A stretch of 64,000 bases of DNA from Pterobdella sp. o SKG-2022 (lineage: Eukaryota; Annelida; Clitellata; Hirudinida; Piscicolidae). Location: assembly GCA_964035795.1 (NCBI GenBank), contig OZ038321.1, positions 8,325,446 through 8,389,445 of the forward strand, in the 5' to 3' direction. This document shows, piece by piece, positions 63,119-64,000 of this stretch; position 1 is the first letter of the stretch; every line of letters begins with the position of its first letter. The notes beneath the pieces are model-generated. The model made no database searches, was not told the DNA's origin, and saw nothing but the letters and a program-made list of their open reading frames with translations. A program made the translations under genes and the position numbers.

Positions 63119-64000
63119 GTGAAAGTTCTTTTGTAGTTGTATAACTAGTATAAAATGAATTTTAAAATTTTTGAATTTAACAATTCTTTTTCCTGAAAGG
63201 GTCATGTTTTTTCTTAACGAAATATCTCAAGCGAATAAAAACATTATGAATTCAAATAAAAGAAAAAAAGTGTGAAAATAAATAATACATTTAAACCTAT
63301 ATACAACACAGTAGACTACATAATAATATCAGCAAGTTATAAGCGGAGATTGTTATCGGCAAGATCATACAATGGAATGCGATATGACTTAGATCACAGG
63401 ATTGTCAAAACATCTTAAATACACAGCCATATCAAAAACATCAAACCTCAAAAAACAAAAACCAAAAACTATCAATGCATGATTATAAACACCAGTTAGC
63501 TTAAAAAAACAAAACCTACCAACTATTAACTAATAATGATTTCCTACCTGCTAAAATAATTTTTTTAAGATTGATAGAAAACTCCAAAACATGCTTCTCC
63601 AATAATAAAAATTCACATAAAAAACCATTCAGCAGTCATCCAGATCTGACAACATTATCTATTCAGCAAAAAGCCATATGGTTAAAAATATAATCTTCTA
63701 TCAAAAACCCTGTACAATATGCCAAACTGAAAATTTAAAAAAAATAGACTGAAACAGCTGAAAGCAAAGGCAAAAATTCAATTATCAAGATTTGGTTAAA
63801 TGCACTACTACTAGAAATATAAAATTGTTTTGATGACATAAAAATGTACAAAGCAGTGAAATTCTTAAGCTAATAAAATTTTCTATGTGTTAAATGAAGT
63901 CGTAAACCTCTTTTCAAAGAAATTCTACTTTGAAAAATCTGTTTTACCTTCCATGCAGTTTACGCCAACTAAAAAACTAAAAAATCTTATTACCAGTTTA
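63119..64000. other. Intron-like right edge
   Basis: AT-rich sequence after the phase-0 donor of the last recognised SPAG17 exon (GAG/GTGAAA). I found no further exon with a credible acceptor before the window ends. The 107-codon minus-strand frame over 62882-63205 is the shadow of the exon on the other strand. Confidence 0.55.

Overview
This window is strongly AT-rich animal nuclear DNA: small exons with GT/AG borders, long AT-rich introns, SINE/LINE remnants and hairpin elements. Nothing prokaryotic or viral is visible. The gene families (protocadherin, C-type lectins, four-and-a-half LIM protein, TRAP-beta, SPAG17) point to a metazoan, most likely an invertebrate; the phylum cannot be named from the sequence alone. 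Exons were joined by hand using splice consensus, reading-frame phase and family alignment, so borders marked approximate are inference.

Layout. 1-3.2 kb: non-coding, with a long hairpin. 3.2-17.7 kb (+; possible tail exons to 20.8 kb): a protocadherin with about seven cadherin repeats, one transmembrane helix and a short tail. Its seventh intron holds an essentially perfect 2.1 kb (AGT)n microsatellite. 22.5-29.0 kb (+): a putative type I membrane receptor with signal peptide, C-type lectin domain, PAN/apple-like module, transmembrane helix and charged tail. 29-33.9 kb: intergenic, with a tRNA-derived SINE, a CR1/L2-type LINE 3' end and a 691 bp foldback element. 33.9-37.0 kb (+): a TATA-driven gene for a two-lectin-domain protein with a Ser/Thr/Arg-rich tail. 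At 40.0-40.6 kb (+) four phase-compatible exons encode a transmembrane segment and cytoplasmic tail, possibly an alternative membrane-anchored ending of that gene. 42.3-45.8 kb (-): a complete seven-exon four-and-a-half LIM (FHL) gene. 47.2-49.6 kb (-): complete SSR2/TRAP-beta. 50.0 kb to near the right edge (+): about 25 exons of SPAG17 (PF6), an axonemal central-pair protein, probably continuing beyond the window.

Functional reading. SSR2 (ER housekeeping) and SPAG17 (ciliary) are head to head, and an RFX X-box-like site lies 57 bp upstream of the SPAG17 start. The lectin genes lie together and both have, or may have, membrane-anchored products, which suggests a small surface-recognition locus (inference). 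The rest is intron and repeat.
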